From the NCBI RefSeq assembly GCF_005404945.1, contig NZ_BJDG01000010.1:37108-101107 (forward strand): a DNA stretch of 64,000 nucleotides. The letters are read 5' to 3'. Made by a program: the position numbers and the translations under genes. This DNA comes from Lactiplantibacillus pingfangensis. GTDB lineage: Bacteria; Bacillota; Bacilli; Lactobacillales; Lactobacillaceae. This document shows, piece by piece, positions 46,065 to 53,589 of this stretch. The notes beneath the pieces are model-generated. The model did no database searches, was not told the origin of the DNA, and saw only the letters and a list, made by a program, of their open reading frames with translations. The first letter of the stretch is position 1, and each line of letters starts with the position of its first letter.

Positions 46065-46528
46065 TCGTTACGATTACTGAGTCGTTTTAAAATTTGACGG
46101 CGCATTCGCATCTTCTGGTTATGCTCCATGAAAATGAGTCGTGAGGTCCCATAATTAAAAATTCCGACTAAAACTTGATCAATTATTTTAACTAACATCG
46201 GTGCCCAGAAGAACACCGAAATACCAATGAACATTAAGAAAGTATCAAATAAATAAGAGAGTCCCCGCGTTAGCATGAAGCCAGCGAACTCCCGGCACCA
46301 GTGCCATAAATTTTTTGATTTAGACTGAAACACCACTGCTTTGTTGACGTAAAAACTAAATAACGTCGCTAAGATCCACGCAATCGTATTCGAAAACAAA
46401 TAATGTTCCAATAAAACTGAGTGTAAGAGCCAAAAGGCGAATACGTTCACTAATGCGGCAATGAAGCCAAAAATTGCATATTTCCAAAAATATCGGTATC
46501 GCCGGTAAATTTTTATCAACACCTGCAC
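46061..46528 (-). CDS. GtrA family membrane protein
   Basis: A 155-residue protein with four membrane segments and the GtrA-family pattern FWKYAIFGFIAALVNVFAFW, then ATLFSFYVNKAVVFQSK. Family members help move lipid-linked sugars for glycosylation of wall polymers such as teichoic acids. The N-terminus is uncertain: the frame has no ATG after the upstream stop, and a GTG at 46528 is the best candidate but has a poor ribosome site. Confidence 0.85.
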   Translation of the reverse strand: MQVLIKIYRRYRYFWKYAIFGFIAALVNVFAFWLLHSVLLEHYLFSNTIAWILATLFSFYVNKAVVFQSKSKNLWHWCREFAGFMLTRGLSYLFDTFLMFIGISVFFWAPMLVKIIDQVLVGIFNYGTSRLIFMEHNQKMRMRRQILKRLSNRND

Positions 46529-46621
46529 CGTTGTCGCCGCCGTTTCTTCTAATTTGCAAATAACAAAAAGTCATTTATGGAACATCATAACCTATTTCAG
46601 TGGTCGCTGACAAGCGCAATA

Positions 46622-46651
46622 TTGGCGTTACGTCTGGCGGTCAACTATAAT
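46622..46651 (+). promoter_or_regulatory. Promoter of the three-gene envelope cluster
   Basis: -35 TTGGCG (46622-46627), 18 bp, -10 TATAAT (46646-46651). The ATG follows 37 bp later. Confidence 0.65.
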
Positions 46652-46688
46652 GAAACTTAACCTGCACTTATTTTTGGAGTGAATACTT

Positions 46689-47702
46689 ATGACAGCCTTA
46701 ACAATTGTCCTCGGCCTGGCCGGGGGATGTCTGATCCTAGGCATTATTTTAATCGCATTACTGGTCCATGTCCACCATTTAAAACAGTCTGCTAAAGAGC
46801 AAGCCAGTTTACTCAAATCCATTCGGACACGCTTAGTGCGGCAAACTTTAACCAATCAAAAACAAGACACTGCGATGGCCCAGCTTAAGGACGAAAACGA
46901 CGCCTACAAGCAAAAGCTACTCAAACCTGGTCCAAAGCCAGTCAGTGTGCCCCAAAATCGGCGAATTAACGCGAATTCTCGGGCTATTTTCCGCTCATAC
47001 GTCGTCGGACTAGATTATTATCAAAAAGAATTTGAGGCAGCCTTAGCTGACGCGAGTCGTCGGGGTTATTTTAAACCTTATGATGATTATAACGACTCAG
47101 GACTAAAAGCCGATTATTTATATGATAAAAAGTATCGCGTCGACGCAGATGCCAACATTGGTGAAGTGCAACTTGTTGAAGAAGTCGATGGCGCTAAGCG
47201 CTCCGTCCGAGTTGAACTTAAAGTCGCCGAACATGGCTATGTGATTGGCTATTTGCCGAAGAAGCAAGTTAACGAAGCCTTTAACGTGATTGACATCTAC
47301 GCCAACTCAGTCATGACACTCTCTTCTAAAACCCATCTTACCGGTGGTCAATGGAAGATGGCAATTGACGCCGTGGACGAAATGCACTATCTGAATGATC
47401 CCAACGCCCAGAATCGACGTTTGCCAGATTACGGGTCCGTTGATACCCCCTTGCAGATTAAGACGGGACAAAAATCTTATTTCTTACAATTTACGTTATA
47501 CGAAATGGAGATTCCGACTAATCAGATTCCATTGTATAGTTTGATTGATACCGTTAAGGGACAGCGTGGCTCGGTAGTGACCGTTGAAGCCGAACCAACC
47601 ACTTATATTGTCGCCGTTGAGGCTGGACCCGATGCTGGTCAACAGATCAGCGTAGTGCCAACCGAGATTGATCGGATTATCTGGGTCCCTAATTGGAAAT
47701 AA
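46689..47702 (+). CDS. Membrane-anchored protein with HIRAN-like central region
   Basis: A 337-residue protein. Residues 1-28 are a membrane anchor (VLGLAGGCLILGIILIALLV). Residues ~30-75 are a short coiled coil. Around 105-205 (VVGLDYYQKEFEAALADA, then VELKVAEHGYVIGYLPKKQV) the order of strands recalls a HIRAN domain, which binds DNA ends in other proteins; this likeness is weak. The end is beta-rich (IDRIIWVPNWK). It is first in a cluster with a 39-residue peptide and a lipoprotein. Function unknown. Confidence 0.72.
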   Translation: MTALTIVLGLAGGCLILGIILIALLVHVHHLKQSAKEQASLLKSIRTRLVRQTLTNQKQDTAMAQLKDENDAYKQKLLKPGPKPVSVPQNRRINANSRAIFRSYVVGLDYYQKEFEAALADASRRGYFKPYDDYNDSGLKADYLYDKKYRVDADANIGEVQLVEEVDGAKRSVRVELKVAEHGYVIGYLPKKQVNEAFNVIDIYANSVMTLSSKTHLTGGQWKMAIDAVDEMHYLNDPNAQNRRLPDYGSVDTPLQIKTGQKSYFLQFTLYEMEIPTNQIPLYSLIDTVKGQRGSVVTVEAEPTTYIVAVEAGPDAGQQISVVPTEIDRIIWVPNWK

Positions 47703-47716
47703 TTGAGGTCTTAAAC

Positions 47717-47836
47717 ATGAAAAAAATTTTAATTGCTGCCCTCTTGATTATTAGTATTCTTGTGATGGCCCGCGTTGACGTACAATTGATCCATCAGAGT
47801 AGCTATCCAAGTCTCTCACAAGGTCAGCTTAAATGA
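47717..47836 (+). CDS. 39-residue exported or membrane peptide
   Basis: The frame starts MKKILIAALLIISILVMARV and ends SLSQGQLK: one hydrophobic helix with a positive N-terminus, then a short polar tail. GAGG lies upstream. Its stop overlaps the next start (ATGA at 47833-47836), indicating translational coupling. It sits between two envelope-type genes, which supports it as real. Confidence 0.68.
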   Translation: MKKILIAALLIISILVMARVDVQLIHQSSYPSLSQGQLK

Positions 47837-48288
47837 CGGGCAGAACTGTGCGACGGCAGTTGGTCGGGCTCGTCAGTGTATTGAGTTTGGCGCTAATCAG
47901 CTTGCTCAGTGGTTGCGCTGCCCAAGCACAGCCAACCATCACCTCTCAGAAGGCTAACGAAATTGCTGCGGCGAACCGTCAGTCTGTCGCAAACTCACAG
48001 GCAAAGGCGAAAGACGCTAGCGCCGAAAAACAAACTGGCCAGCAATACCAAGCTAGTAATGATCACATCACAGGTGCTGACGCGGCGGCATTAGCCGTGC
48101 AACAAGTTTTGAAAGCCCCACAAGATGAACTATTTCAAGCTATTCCTAGCGTCAATGTCGATGGTCAAGGACATCATTATTATCAAGTCGATGCCTTCAC
48201 TAAGCGCGCCGGCAACCAGCGTGGGGCCTTTTTACAAAGTTACTTTGTTTATCCAGATGGCATCATCACCACTAAACAAGCTAATTAG
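47833..48288 (+). CDS. Putative lipoprotein, 151 residues
   Basis: The signal peptide runs to the lipobox LLSGC, placing the lipidated Cys at residue 28. The mature part begins with an Ala/Gln/Lys-rich helical stretch (residues ~35-75) and ends with a small alpha/beta domain (GADAAALAVQQVL, YYQVDAFTKRAG, SYFVYPDGIITTKQ) resembling a small binding domain seen in other lactobacillar lipoproteins. The start overlaps the stop of the preceding peptide gene. Ligand unknown. Confidence 0.75.
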   Translation: MTGRTVRRQLVGLVSVLSLALISLLSGCAAQAQPTITSQKANEIAAANRQSVANSQAKAKDASAEKQTGQQYQASNDHITGADAAALAVQQVLKAPQDELFQAIPSVNVDGQGHHYYQVDAFTKRAGNQRGAFLQSYFVYPDGIITTKQAN

Positions 48289-48291
48289 AAA

Positions 48292-48343
48292 ACAACAGGA
48301 GACCGTCACGCGTGCAATTAGGCACGTGGCGGTCTCCTGTTTG
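48292..48343 (+). terminator. Terminator of the envelope cluster
   Basis: AACAGGAGACCG and CGGTCTCCTGTT pair, with further pairing of CACG/GTG and GTGC/GCAC inside. Confidence 0.85.
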
Positions 48344-48419
48344 ATTGCTGACAATAAAAAAGTAATTCCAATGTCTGTACCATCAGAATTACTACTATGA
48401 CTAAATCATGATTACTTAG

Positions 48420-48493
48420 GGCGGTATGTGGGAATCGAACCCACGCGTGCCGGAGCCACAATCCGGTGCGTTAACCACTTCGCCAATACCGCC
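48420..48493 (-). tRNA. tRNA-His (anticodon GTG)
   Basis: The cloverleaf has the extra 5' G typical of tRNA-His, acceptor GCGGTAT/ATACCGC, anticodon arm CCGGA-TTGTGGC-TCCGG (GTG) and T arm GTGGGTTCGATTCCCAC. CCA is not encoded. Confidence 0.94.
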
Positions 48494-48655
48494 AGCAGGG
48501 TTATCTAAAATACCCAACAGCAACTAGTATACACTAAAATAACGCACTGTGACCTGTTTCCAATGAATTTTCTGTAAATTAGTGGCTAAAAATAGAAAAA
48601 GGTTTATTTTTAACCCAACTTTAGCTATAATTATATATGTTGTTGAACAACCGCT

Positions 48656-48739
48656 GCCCCAGTGGCGGAACTGGCAGACGCGCAGCGTTCAGGTCGCTGT
48701 ATTGGCAACAATGTACAGGTTCGAATCCTGCCTGGGGCA
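48656..48739 (+). tRNA. tRNA-Leu (anticodon CAG)
   Basis: A class II tRNA of 84 nt with a long variable arm. Acceptor GCCCCAG/CTGGGGC, anticodon arm CAGCG-TTCAGGT-CGCTG (CAG), T arm ACAGGTTCGAATCCTGC. A TATAAT lies at 48626-48631. Confidence 0.95.
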
Positions 48740-48749
48740 TAATTCGCAT

Positions 48750-48795
48750 CGACAAGTTCTGTTAAACTTCGGTTTAATGGAACTTGTTTTTTTGA
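48750..48795 (+). terminator. Terminator of tRNA-Leu
   Basis: CAAGTTC..TTAAAC and GTTTAA..GAACTTG pair around TTCG, followed by TTTTTTT. Confidence 0.9.
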
Positions 48796-48870
48796 CCCAC
48801 TAGTCGATGTCACTGAACGACGGAACTGCAATAAAGATTAGATCAGCAGCCCAATGTTTGAAATCAAGGA

Positions 48871-48922
48871 TAACTAACAAGACAGCTAATTCGCACTGAA
48901 TTGGCTGTCTTGTTAGTTGTTA
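48871..48922 (-). terminator. Hairpin after the YbjQ-like gene
   Basis: Arms of about 19 bp (AACTAACAAGACAGC with AATT, and the complement) around a 7-nt loop. There is no good T run, so it may also act as a 3' stabiliser. Confidence 0.6.
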
Positions 48923-48927
48923 TAGCG

Positions 48928-49206
48928 CTATTCGGCTAGTTTCACGACTGTGCCATACCCCGTCACAATCAAGTAACGTGGTGCCACACTCACCTGTGCA
49001 ATTTCAGTATTGAAATTGACATAAATTAAGCCATCACCATCTTGTGCTTCAGCTTTATCCATCAAGTCTTGCTTTACTTTTTCAATTAAACCATCAAAAC
49101 GGTCAAATTGATCAATTTCATCTGATTGAAACATCAAATGCTCAGTCGCAGAAACGACTGACTTAATCATATGTGACCGTTGTAAATCACCAGTTGTTAA
49201 AAACAT
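48928..49206 (-). CDS. YbjQ-like small protein
   Basis: A 92-residue protein. The N-terminus MFLTTGDLQRSHMIKSVVSA and the C-terminal half (GDGLIYVNFNTEIAQVSVAP, then YGTVVKLAE) follow the YbjQ/UPF0145 pattern, a family sometimes called heavy-metal-binding although its role is not proven. The family's usual Gly-rich central part is shortened. It is a single gene upstream of an OhrR-like regulator on the other strand. Confidence 0.65.
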   Translation of the reverse strand: MFLTTGDLQRSHMIKSVVSATEHLMFQSDEIDQFDRFDGLIEKVKQDLMDKAEAQDGDGLIYVNFNTEIAQVSVAPRYLIVTGYGTVVKLAE

Positions 49207-49408
49207 GTCGATAACCCCCTGTTAGCCTTAATTTTACTTGAAAAACGCGTTAACCGCAATCTTCTGGCGAAATCGTTCTCCGATTGTTTTTCTATGGGTT
49301 ATATCGTCCAATTAATTTAATTATTTTATTACCAATACTAATACATATTGCAAAAGCCTAATTAATTGCGTACAATATACTAGAATAACAAAAAAGGAGG
49401 CTGGTTTA

Positions 49409-49885
49409 ATGGCAACGCCAACCAAGAATATCTTGCTGGACGAGCAACTTTGCTTTGCCTTATACACGGCTAGCAAACGTTTTAATCATTTTTATGCTGA
49501 TGCACTAGCGCCATTTAAGCTTACCTACCCGCAGTACATTACGCTTTTAGCCCTTTGGGAAAATAGCCCAATGACCGTACGCGAGTTAGGTTCACACGTT
49601 AATTTGGATAGTGGAACTTTAACGCCACTGCTTAAACGGATGCAAACACAAGGTTGGGTAGAACGTAATCGTGATGAAAACGATGAACGCCAAGTGAATA
49701 TTTCACTTTCACAAAAAGCAATCGACGCCAAATTAGATATTTTCGCACATGTTAACTCTTGCATGGAACTACTGAATATGGATGCCGAAACATACGCTAA
49801 TACTCGTGACACGGTCAATTTTGCTTCTGACCGCATTAAAAATGCTGATCCTAAGAAGATTGATTACACTGGCACAGAATTATAA
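49409..49885 (+). CDS. ohrR: MarR-family regulator, OhrR type
   Basis: A 158-residue winged-helix repressor. The N-terminus LLDEQLCFALYTASKRFNHF places Cys at residue 15, the peroxide-sensing position in OhrR. LTYPQYITLLALWE, LDSGTLTPLLKRMQ and RDENDERQVNISL (the wing) match the family. A second Cys near residue 114 could be a resolving residue. The usual partner ohr is not beside it. AAAGGAGG precedes the ATG. Confidence 0.87.
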   Translation: MATPTKNILLDEQLCFALYTASKRFNHFYADALAPFKLTYPQYITLLALWENSPMTVRELGSHVNLDSGTLTPLLKRMQTQGWVERNRDENDERQVNISLSQKAIDAKLDIFAHVNSCMELLNMDAETYANTRDTVNFASDRIKNADPKKIDYTGTEL

Positions 49886-49887
49886 GC

Positions 49888-49928
49888 AGAACAACTCGCA
49901 AACGTTTCAATTTGCGAGTTGTTTTTTT
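49888..49928. terminator. Bidirectional terminator of ohrR and the CPBP gene
   Basis: AACAACTCGCAAA and TTTGCGAGTTGTT pair with an 8-nt loop and TTTTTTT follows. Confidence 0.9.
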
Positions 49929-50622
49929 AATTTAATAGACTAATTAACATAATACTCATAGCACCCGCATTAATTAAAAAATGTAAAATAATTGAATTTT
50001 GTATTTTTCCAGAAAAACGATAAACGGCCGCTAAGATCAGCCCCATCGCGACATAAATCATAAAGCTTGGGAGTGTGGAACTGCTATGTAAGCTTCCGAA
50101 CACCAAGCCACTGAGCCCAATTTTTAACCATTCTTGTTTAAAAAATAAATTAGTCAGCACACCTCTAAAGACCAATTCTTCCACAATTGGCGTCAAAAAG
50201 ACGGCGCTAATTGCCATCATCCACATCGAAATCGGACTGCCACTCATTAAGCTCTTAATCGCGGCATTATTTTGCGTCTGGCTTTGTTGATACATAAGAT
50301 GATTGATCAGTTGAAAGAGTCCCTCACTGATTAGAATTGCTAAATACCCACCAAAAATATAACCGATATCTTGATGCTGCAACTTTTTCAATTGAACTTC
50401 ACCACTATAATGCCGATAAGCCATGCCAGCCGCAACGATGACAATGCCGAAAATTGCAAAATAAGCAACGACTAACGCAATTTGCCAACCGATAAAGCCA
50501 TCATTTTCGCTCAATTCATTCAACAGTCGTAATAACATCGGCGGCAAAATAATGCCAATAATTAACCCAATCAATAATCCCACTCGCCATACCCAACTTA
50601 GACCACGATCAACAACTTGCAT
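49927..50622 (-). CDS. CPBP family intramembrane metalloprotease
   Basis: A 231-residue membrane protein with six to seven helices. The catalytic motifs are EELVFRGVLTNLF (EExxxR, residue ~145) and FGSLHSS (FxxxH), with a later FLINAG. Family members resemble Rce1 and often protect against bacteriocins or process peptides in lactobacilli. There is no bacteriocin gene beside it, so the target is unknown. Confidence 0.9.
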   Translation of the reverse strand: MQVVDRGLSWVWRVGLLIGLIIGIILPPMLLRLLNELSENDGFIGWQIALVVAYFAIFGIVIVAAGMAYRHYSGEVQLKKLQHQDIGYIFGGYLAILISEGLFQLINHLMYQQSQTQNNAAIKSLMSGSPISMWMMAISAVFLTPIVEELVFRGVLTNLFFKQEWLKIGLSGLVFGSLHSSSTLPSFMIYVAMGLILAAVYRFSGKIQNSIILHFLINAGAMSIMLISLLN

Positions 50623-50858
50623 TGGACTTCACCCCTTTGTATTAATTTTACCGCAGCCGTTAACAAGTTACACGGTTTCACATGTGTAAAATTTCATCAA
50701 CTGATTCCGGTTCATTTATAAAAGTAACTTAGTTGTTTAAATTTCGAGGATTTTTAAGCCGTGTTCAGATAATTATCTGTAGTTTTTTAAGACTTTGTAG
50801 TAGTATGTAAGTCAACAATTAAAAAAATGCGGTTTATTCAAAACTTTGAGGTAATATA

Positions 50859-52100
50859 ATGTCTGAAAATTATCATAGCTTGCAAATTTTTAAGTATTCA
50901 CATCCAGATGAAGATGTTAATATTCAATATAAGGCAAGAATAGATTCTCCAGCAACTATAAATACTCACCTTAAGATCAATCCTATGCAGCGTGGCATCA
51001 GGCAAGGCACAACATTTAATCTGTTTGCGATGCCGATAAAACAACTTTTACAACTACAAGATACTATTCAACAAAATTCAAATCAGATTTCAAAGTTAAT
51101 GGATAAACTACCCGGGATTGCATCTAATCAGCTCTTTATTAATACATTAAAAAATGAAATCAGAAGTACCAATGAAATTGAAGATGTAAAAACAACTAAT
51201 GCTGAAGTCAACGAAGCAATCGCTAGCGCACAAAGTAACACAAAAAGGAAGACCAGGTTAAAGTCCTTTGCTCGCATGTATCTTAAAATTAAGGATAAAG
51301 AAAATTTACAAATCCAAAATATAGATGATATTAGAAAAACATATGATTATTTGCTTGAAGGAGAAATTCCTGACAATAAAATGCCTGATGGAAAAATGTT
51401 TAGAAACCGTTTTGCAAGAATCGGAAGTGAGTTATCGACAGTACATCAGCCTAAAATACATGAAAATGATTTTTTACCTGATTTGTTAGATTGGATTTCT
51501 TTTATAAATGACGATAGTATACCTTTTTTAATCAAAACTTTTATCTCCCACTACTATTTTGAATATGTGCACCCGTTTAACGACGGAAACGGTCGAACTG
51601 GAAGATATATTGCTTGTGTTTATCTAGGGTATAAGTTAGATTCACTTTCTGCGATCACTTTTTCAAGTGAAATCAACAAAAATCGCACAAAATACTACAA
51701 GGCATTTAGTGAGGCAGGTGACTCTAGAAATTATGGGGAGATGACTTTTTTCATATTAACCATGATGGAAATATTGGCAAACGGCCAAAAATCACTTATT
51801 CATGATTTAAAAGAAAAGCAAGATCTATTGAATTATTTTTTCAAAAGTATTTCTTCTTCCACCTTTAATAAATTAGAAATATTAATCCTATTTCTGTATG
51901 CACAAGCATTTTTATTTAACGACACAGGCTTTGGCATTGAGGACAGAGAGCTAAAACAATATACTAAAGATTTCCATTGGACTCAAGTGAAGCAATGCCT
52001 AATTGCACTCACACAAAATGGCATGCTGACATTAACTAAAAAGTCCCCGTTAACCAGAAGGCTTTCCGAATCTTTTTTAACTCAAATTACAGGAGACTAA
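50859..52100 (+). CDS. Fic domain protein, probable AMP-transferase
   Basis: A 413-residue protein. The Fic core is HPFNDGNGRTGRY (residue ~239) with all residues needed for AMPylation: His, Asp/Gly-Asn-Gly anion loop and Arg. Upstream, RSTNEIEDVKTT (residues ~107-118) is an inhibitory helix of the (S/T)xxxE(G/N) type with Asp in the last position, so it belongs to the self-inhibited class. The C-terminal part looks like a winged helix. Low GC and AT-rich codons mark it as acquired. It is a lone gene. Targets are unknown; toxin or defence roles are possible. Confidence 0.88.
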   Translation: MSENYHSLQIFKYSHPDEDVNIQYKARIDSPATINTHLKINPMQRGIRQGTTFNLFAMPIKQLLQLQDTIQQNSNQISKLMDKLPGIASNQLFINTLKNEIRSTNEIEDVKTTNAEVNEAIASAQSNTKRKTRLKSFARMYLKIKDKENLQIQNIDDIRKTYDYLLEGEIPDNKMPDGKMFRNRFARIGSELSTVHQPKIHENDFLPDLLDWISFINDDSIPFLIKTFISHYYFEYVHPFNDGNGRTGRYIACVYLGYKLDSLSAITFSSEINKNRTKYYKAFSEAGDSRNYGEMTFFILTMMEILANGQKSLIHDLKEKQDLLNYFFKSISSSTFNKLEILILFLYAQAFLFNDTGFGIEDRELKQYTKDFHWTQVKQCLIALTQNGMLTLTKKSPLTRRLSESFLTQITGD

Positions 52101-52119
52101 AAACTTAGCACTATAATAT

Positions 52120-52170
52120 CTGTTGTTGGTAATCAAGATCAATATTGATTACTGGCAATAGATTTTTTAT
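52120..52170 (+). terminator. Terminator of the fic gene
   Basis: TTGGTAATCAA and TTGATTACTGG pair, then TTTTTT. Its left arm, CTGTTGTTGGTAATCA (52120-52135), also occurs at 63937-63952. Confidence 0.75.
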
Positions 52171-52256
52171 GTGCCTTTTATGCCGTATAGTATAAATAAA
52201 AGCGAGTCGGCTTGTGCCTTTTTAAACTACTGATTACAAATTCATTTGGTATTTGG

Positions 52257-52318
52257 TATACCGAAAGCAACCTAACCACGGCGCGGCTGGGTGCTAATGA
52301 CAGCTGGTTACCAACCAA
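52257..52318 (+). repeat. Dispersed repeat, copy A
   Basis: About 62 bp matching the reverse complement of 63939-64000 with roughly ten differences. The shared core is GCGGCTGGG.GCTAATGA.AGCTG.TTACCAAC. The GC-rich hairpin seen in copy B is partly decayed here. Confidence 0.75.
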
Positions 52319-52321
52319 GCA

Positions 52322-52445
52322 TAAAAAAATGACTCTACCGCTTGTCGCAGTAGGGCCAAAGAGTTAGGTTTAAGTACAATATGGGGGATTGTACTTACTT
52401 GTTCATCCACTTTGGGGGAGTAAAATGAACAAGTGTATAATTATT
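52322..52445 (-). ncRNA. Candidate small RNA with two C-rich loops
   Basis: As minus-strand RNA it forms hairpin 1, ACTTGTTCAT/ATGAACAAGT (52397-52406, 52425-52434), with ACTCCCCCAAAG in the loop. Hairpin 2 is AAGTACAAT/ATTGTACTT (52372-52380, 52388-52396) with CCCCCAT in the loop. A terminator hairpin (CTACTGC/GCGGTAG) with seven U follows at 52323-52353. C-rich loops like these bind ribosome sites in known Gram-positive regulatory RNAs. The 5' end is not fixed. Confidence 0.6.
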
Positions 52446-52473
52446 AGGTACATGTATATACTATTACATAATT

Positions 52474-52490
52474 GTGAAGAAAGTGTGAAG
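52474..52490 (-). promoter_or_regulatory. Direct-repeat regulator site upstream of the candidate RNA
   Basis: On the minus strand TTCACA-CTTTC-TTCACA: two identical hexamers 11 bp apart, the layout of OmpR/PhoP-type response-regulator sites. A TATACA hexamer lies about 14 bp downstream. Confidence 0.45.
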
Positions 52491-52570
52491 ATTATCAACA
52501 AACATATATTTTTCCTGATTATTTTTAAATAAAATCTCTTTTGTAAGATAATTTTTATAATAATATCTGA

Positions 52571-52939
52571 TTAACTGGCATAGCCACCGAACCAAACTAA
52601 CAAAATATCAAAGATTAAAAACAACAAATTAAATTGCAATAACCACCAATTCATTAATCCCTTTTCACGAACCATCCCAAAAATTGACAAAACTAGCCCA
52701 ATCAATGGAATCAAGCCGCCTTGTAATAACCGGTATATCGGCAAATAAAAGGAACCCGTCACCACTGGACCGGAAAGTTGTCCCCATAAAACAAAAAATA
52801 AAAAAACACCAATATTCAATAATGAACATGCGAAGGCCGTCTCAGTAATCGTCCCCATTGATAACCGATAATGATAGCGAAAACGCAAAATTCCGGTACC
52901 AATCAAACCAACGGCCAATATCAAGCTAACGACTAACAT
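52571..52939 (-). CDS. Small membrane protein, 122 residues
   Basis: A protein of four hydrophobic helices (residues ~1-20, 33-52, 65-90, 98-118) with few charges and no recognised motif. Start MLVVSLILAVGLIGTGILRF. It is a lone minus-strand gene whose 3' end faces the candidate small RNA. I do not recognise the family. Confidence 0.65.
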   Translation of the reverse strand: MLVVSLILAVGLIGTGILRFRYHYRLSMGTITETAFACSLLNIGVFLFFVLWGQLSGPVVTGSFYLPIYRLLQGGLIPLIGLVLSIFGMVREKGLMNWWLLQFNLLFLIFDILLVWFGGYAS

Positions 52940-53037
52940 GGTTTATTTTCACGACTCCTTTTTTAAAGTCAAATTAACCATACGCTATTTCAAGCAAGCC
53001 GCCTACCAATCCAGAATAAGCTTAACCCTTTTTTAGC

Positions 53038-53070
53038 AAAAAAAGATCCGTAAAATGACTTTTCGGATCA
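53038..53070 (-). terminator. Terminator of the 113-residue protein gene
   Basis: GATCCGTAAAA and TTTTCGGATC pair, then TTTTTTT on the minus strand. Confidence 0.87.
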
Positions 53071-53083
53071 ACCCCATAGCTGC

Positions 53084-53425
53084 CTAACGCTTTGACGCTA
53101 CTGGTACTTTTAATACTTTTTCTTTTAGTCCTGTCACTTGCACCAAAACTCGCGGTTCATTCTTGACCACCAGCTTCACTGCAAAAAGGCCATTTTGCTT
53201 ATTAGAAATCACATGACGAACATTCTTACCGGCTTTAGTCGTGACAATCACACCATGTTTAGTACGACCATGTATGGTAGCAGTCTCGTTGGCTGCATCA
53301 TAGGTCATGGTAGCGGTCACTTGATGGCGATAACGATGACTATCGCCTTGTAAACTATACTCTGAACCTAAAATTAATAAGCATCCAGCGAGGATCATCA
53401 ATGCGAGCGACCAAAATTGCTTCAT
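53084..53425 (-). CDS. Small exported protein, 113 residues
   Basis: The N-terminus MKQFWSLALMILAGCLLILG is a membrane segment. LAGC at residues 12-15 resembles a lipobox but is followed by more hydrophobic residues, so a simple anchor is also possible. The rest (residues ~35-110) is a basic, beta-rich domain (VTATMTYDAANETATIHGRT, ending KVLKVPVASKR). No family is recognised. It is monocistronic with a strong terminator. Confidence 0.65.
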   Translation of the reverse strand: MKQFWSLALMILAGCLLILGSEYSLQGDSHRYRHQVTATMTYDAANETATIHGRTKHGVIVTTKAGKNVRHVISNKQNGLFAVKLVVKNEPRVLVQVTGLKEKVLKVPVASKR

Positions 53426-53506
53426 TAATGTCTCCCCCTTCTAATCAGTCCCCATGACTGACTATGTCGATAGTGCTATCATACGCGAGGCCAATTCCCA
53501 GTAACT

Positions 53507-53539
53507 AAAAAAGGTGCAAAGCCTAAAATAGCTTGCACC
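53507..53539 (-). terminator. Terminator of the two-component operon
   Basis: GGTGCAA and TTGCACC pair with further AGC/GCT pairing, then TTTTTT on the minus strand. Confidence 0.88.
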
Positions 53540-53589
53540 AACGTTAACTTTAGTTGTCCTGCTTAAACGATTTTGTTACATAAGAGTCG

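Larger units (their letters stand above)
52101..52570. other. AT-rich intergenic stretch of 470 bp carrying repeats and a candidate RNA gene
   Basis: It holds the Fic terminator, a copy of a dispersed repeat, and the candidate small RNA with its regulatory site, each listed separately. No coding frame is evident. Confidence 0.6.

Noticed and set aside
46356..46574. 72-codon frame overlapping gtrA with an ATG start
   Set aside because: Its product has no membrane pattern, whereas the gtrA frame clearly encodes the family.
38862..48739. tRNA genes as integration sites
   Set aside because: No integrase or duplicated tRNA 3' ends were found next to tRNA-Gly, tRNA-His or tRNA-Leu.
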